Source: an uncultured Lachnospiraceae bacterium
GTDB lineage: Bacteria; Bacillota; Clostridia; Lachnospirales; Lachnospiraceae
Direction of reading: 5' to 3'
Assembly (NCBI GenBank): GCA_905236275.1
Contig: CAJOPI010000138.1
Coordinates: forward strand, 1-6,204
DNA: 6,204 bases
Each line of letters starts with the position of its first letter. Positions within the stretch are counted from its first letter, which is position 1. The notes beneath the pieces are model-generated. The model worked only from the letters and a program-made list of their open reading frames with translations, made no database searches and was not told the origin of the DNA. Shown piece after piece: positions 6,013-6,204 of this stretch. The translations under genes and the position numbers were made by a program.

Positions 6013-6204
6013 TTAGATATAGCCGTTTTTCTTTGCCATACCGTCAGTCGACAGTTTTGCAATACCTTCGCTTTCCACTACCCTCTCAACACCGGCTTTA
6101 GGAAGTATATTCTCCACGTCCTCAGCTATAAGGCTTCTTACCTTTACCTCTCCTAACTTATCCGTCTCAAGCACCTCAGTTCCTCCACTGACTCCGGCTA
6201 AGAC
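6013..6204 (-). CDS. Unrecognised gene, 3' end only (5' end outside window)
   Basis: Reading the minus strand from the window edge, one frame is open for 63 codons to a TAA at 6015-6013, while the other two minus frames hit stops within about 30 bases of the edge. The visible peptide has a Gly-rich start (AGVSGGTEVLE), a middle with alternating hydrophobic and charged residues (EVKVRSLIAEDVENILPKAG), then VERVVESEGIAKLS and a polar tail ending KKNGYI. It has no membrane helix. I do not recognise the family. Support for a real gene is the open frame, ordinary protein-like composition and the shared terminator 20 bases downstream. The convergent arrangement means it is not part of the permease operon. 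Confidence 0.6.
   Translation of the reverse strand, partial: VLAGVSGGTEVLETDKLGEVKVRSLIAEDVENILPKAGVERVVESEGIAKLSTDGMAKKNGYI

Noticed and set aside
5835..6062. A 75-codon minus-strand frame running across the terminator
   Set aside because: It reads through the hairpin and A/T runs, giving a Lys/Arg-rich peptide, and overlaps both the permease end and the better-supported minus-strand frame at 6013-6204.

Overview
The window looks like a chromosomal segment from a Gram-positive, mid-to-low GC Firmicute, most likely a clostridial (Lachnospiraceae-type) gut or rumen bacterium. This rests on the gene types (DegV protein, class B sortase, CARDB/COG1361-like surface protein beside an FtsX/MacB-type permease), strong purine-rich ribosome sites and single-membrane protein architectures. 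It is an inference; there is no rRNA or other direct taxonomic marker.

Layout, left to right. Bases 3-134 (+) are the last 43 codons of an AraC-family-like regulator. Convergent to it is a DegV-family lipid-binding protein (184-1023, -) with a well-formed extended -10 promoter at 1069-1097. A divergent intergenic region (1024-1260) leads into a tightly coupled pair on the + strand: an unrecognised 255-residue membrane protein with a long acidic extracytoplasmic linker (1261-2028), overlapping by 8 bases a class B sortase (2021-2854). A 115-base gap with a perfect TATAAT box then precedes a second coupled pair: a secreted, membrane-anchored protein with CARDB-like beta-sandwich repeats that most likely starts at a TTG codon (2970-4607), overlapping by 14 bases a MacB/FtsX-type ABC permease (4594-5961). 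A strong, probably bidirectional intrinsic terminator (5966-6000) ends this block. On its other side is the 3' end of an unrecognised gene on the - strand (6013-6204). No gene-free stretch exceeds 300 bases; the longest is the 237-base divergent region.

The central 1261-5961 block is a cell-envelope module: four consecutive membrane proteins, all with Ser/Asp/Glu-rich low-complexity segments outside the membrane. The most notable points are that the permease has no ATPase gene beside it in this window, that the sortase has no recognisable sorting-signal substrate here, and that the sortase is translationally coupled to a membrane protein I do not recognise. No mobile element, CRISPR array, tRNA or rRNA was seen. 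I found no clear evidence of a wholly new system. The best candidate is the sortase plus unknown membrane partner, possibly working with the CARDB/permease pair.
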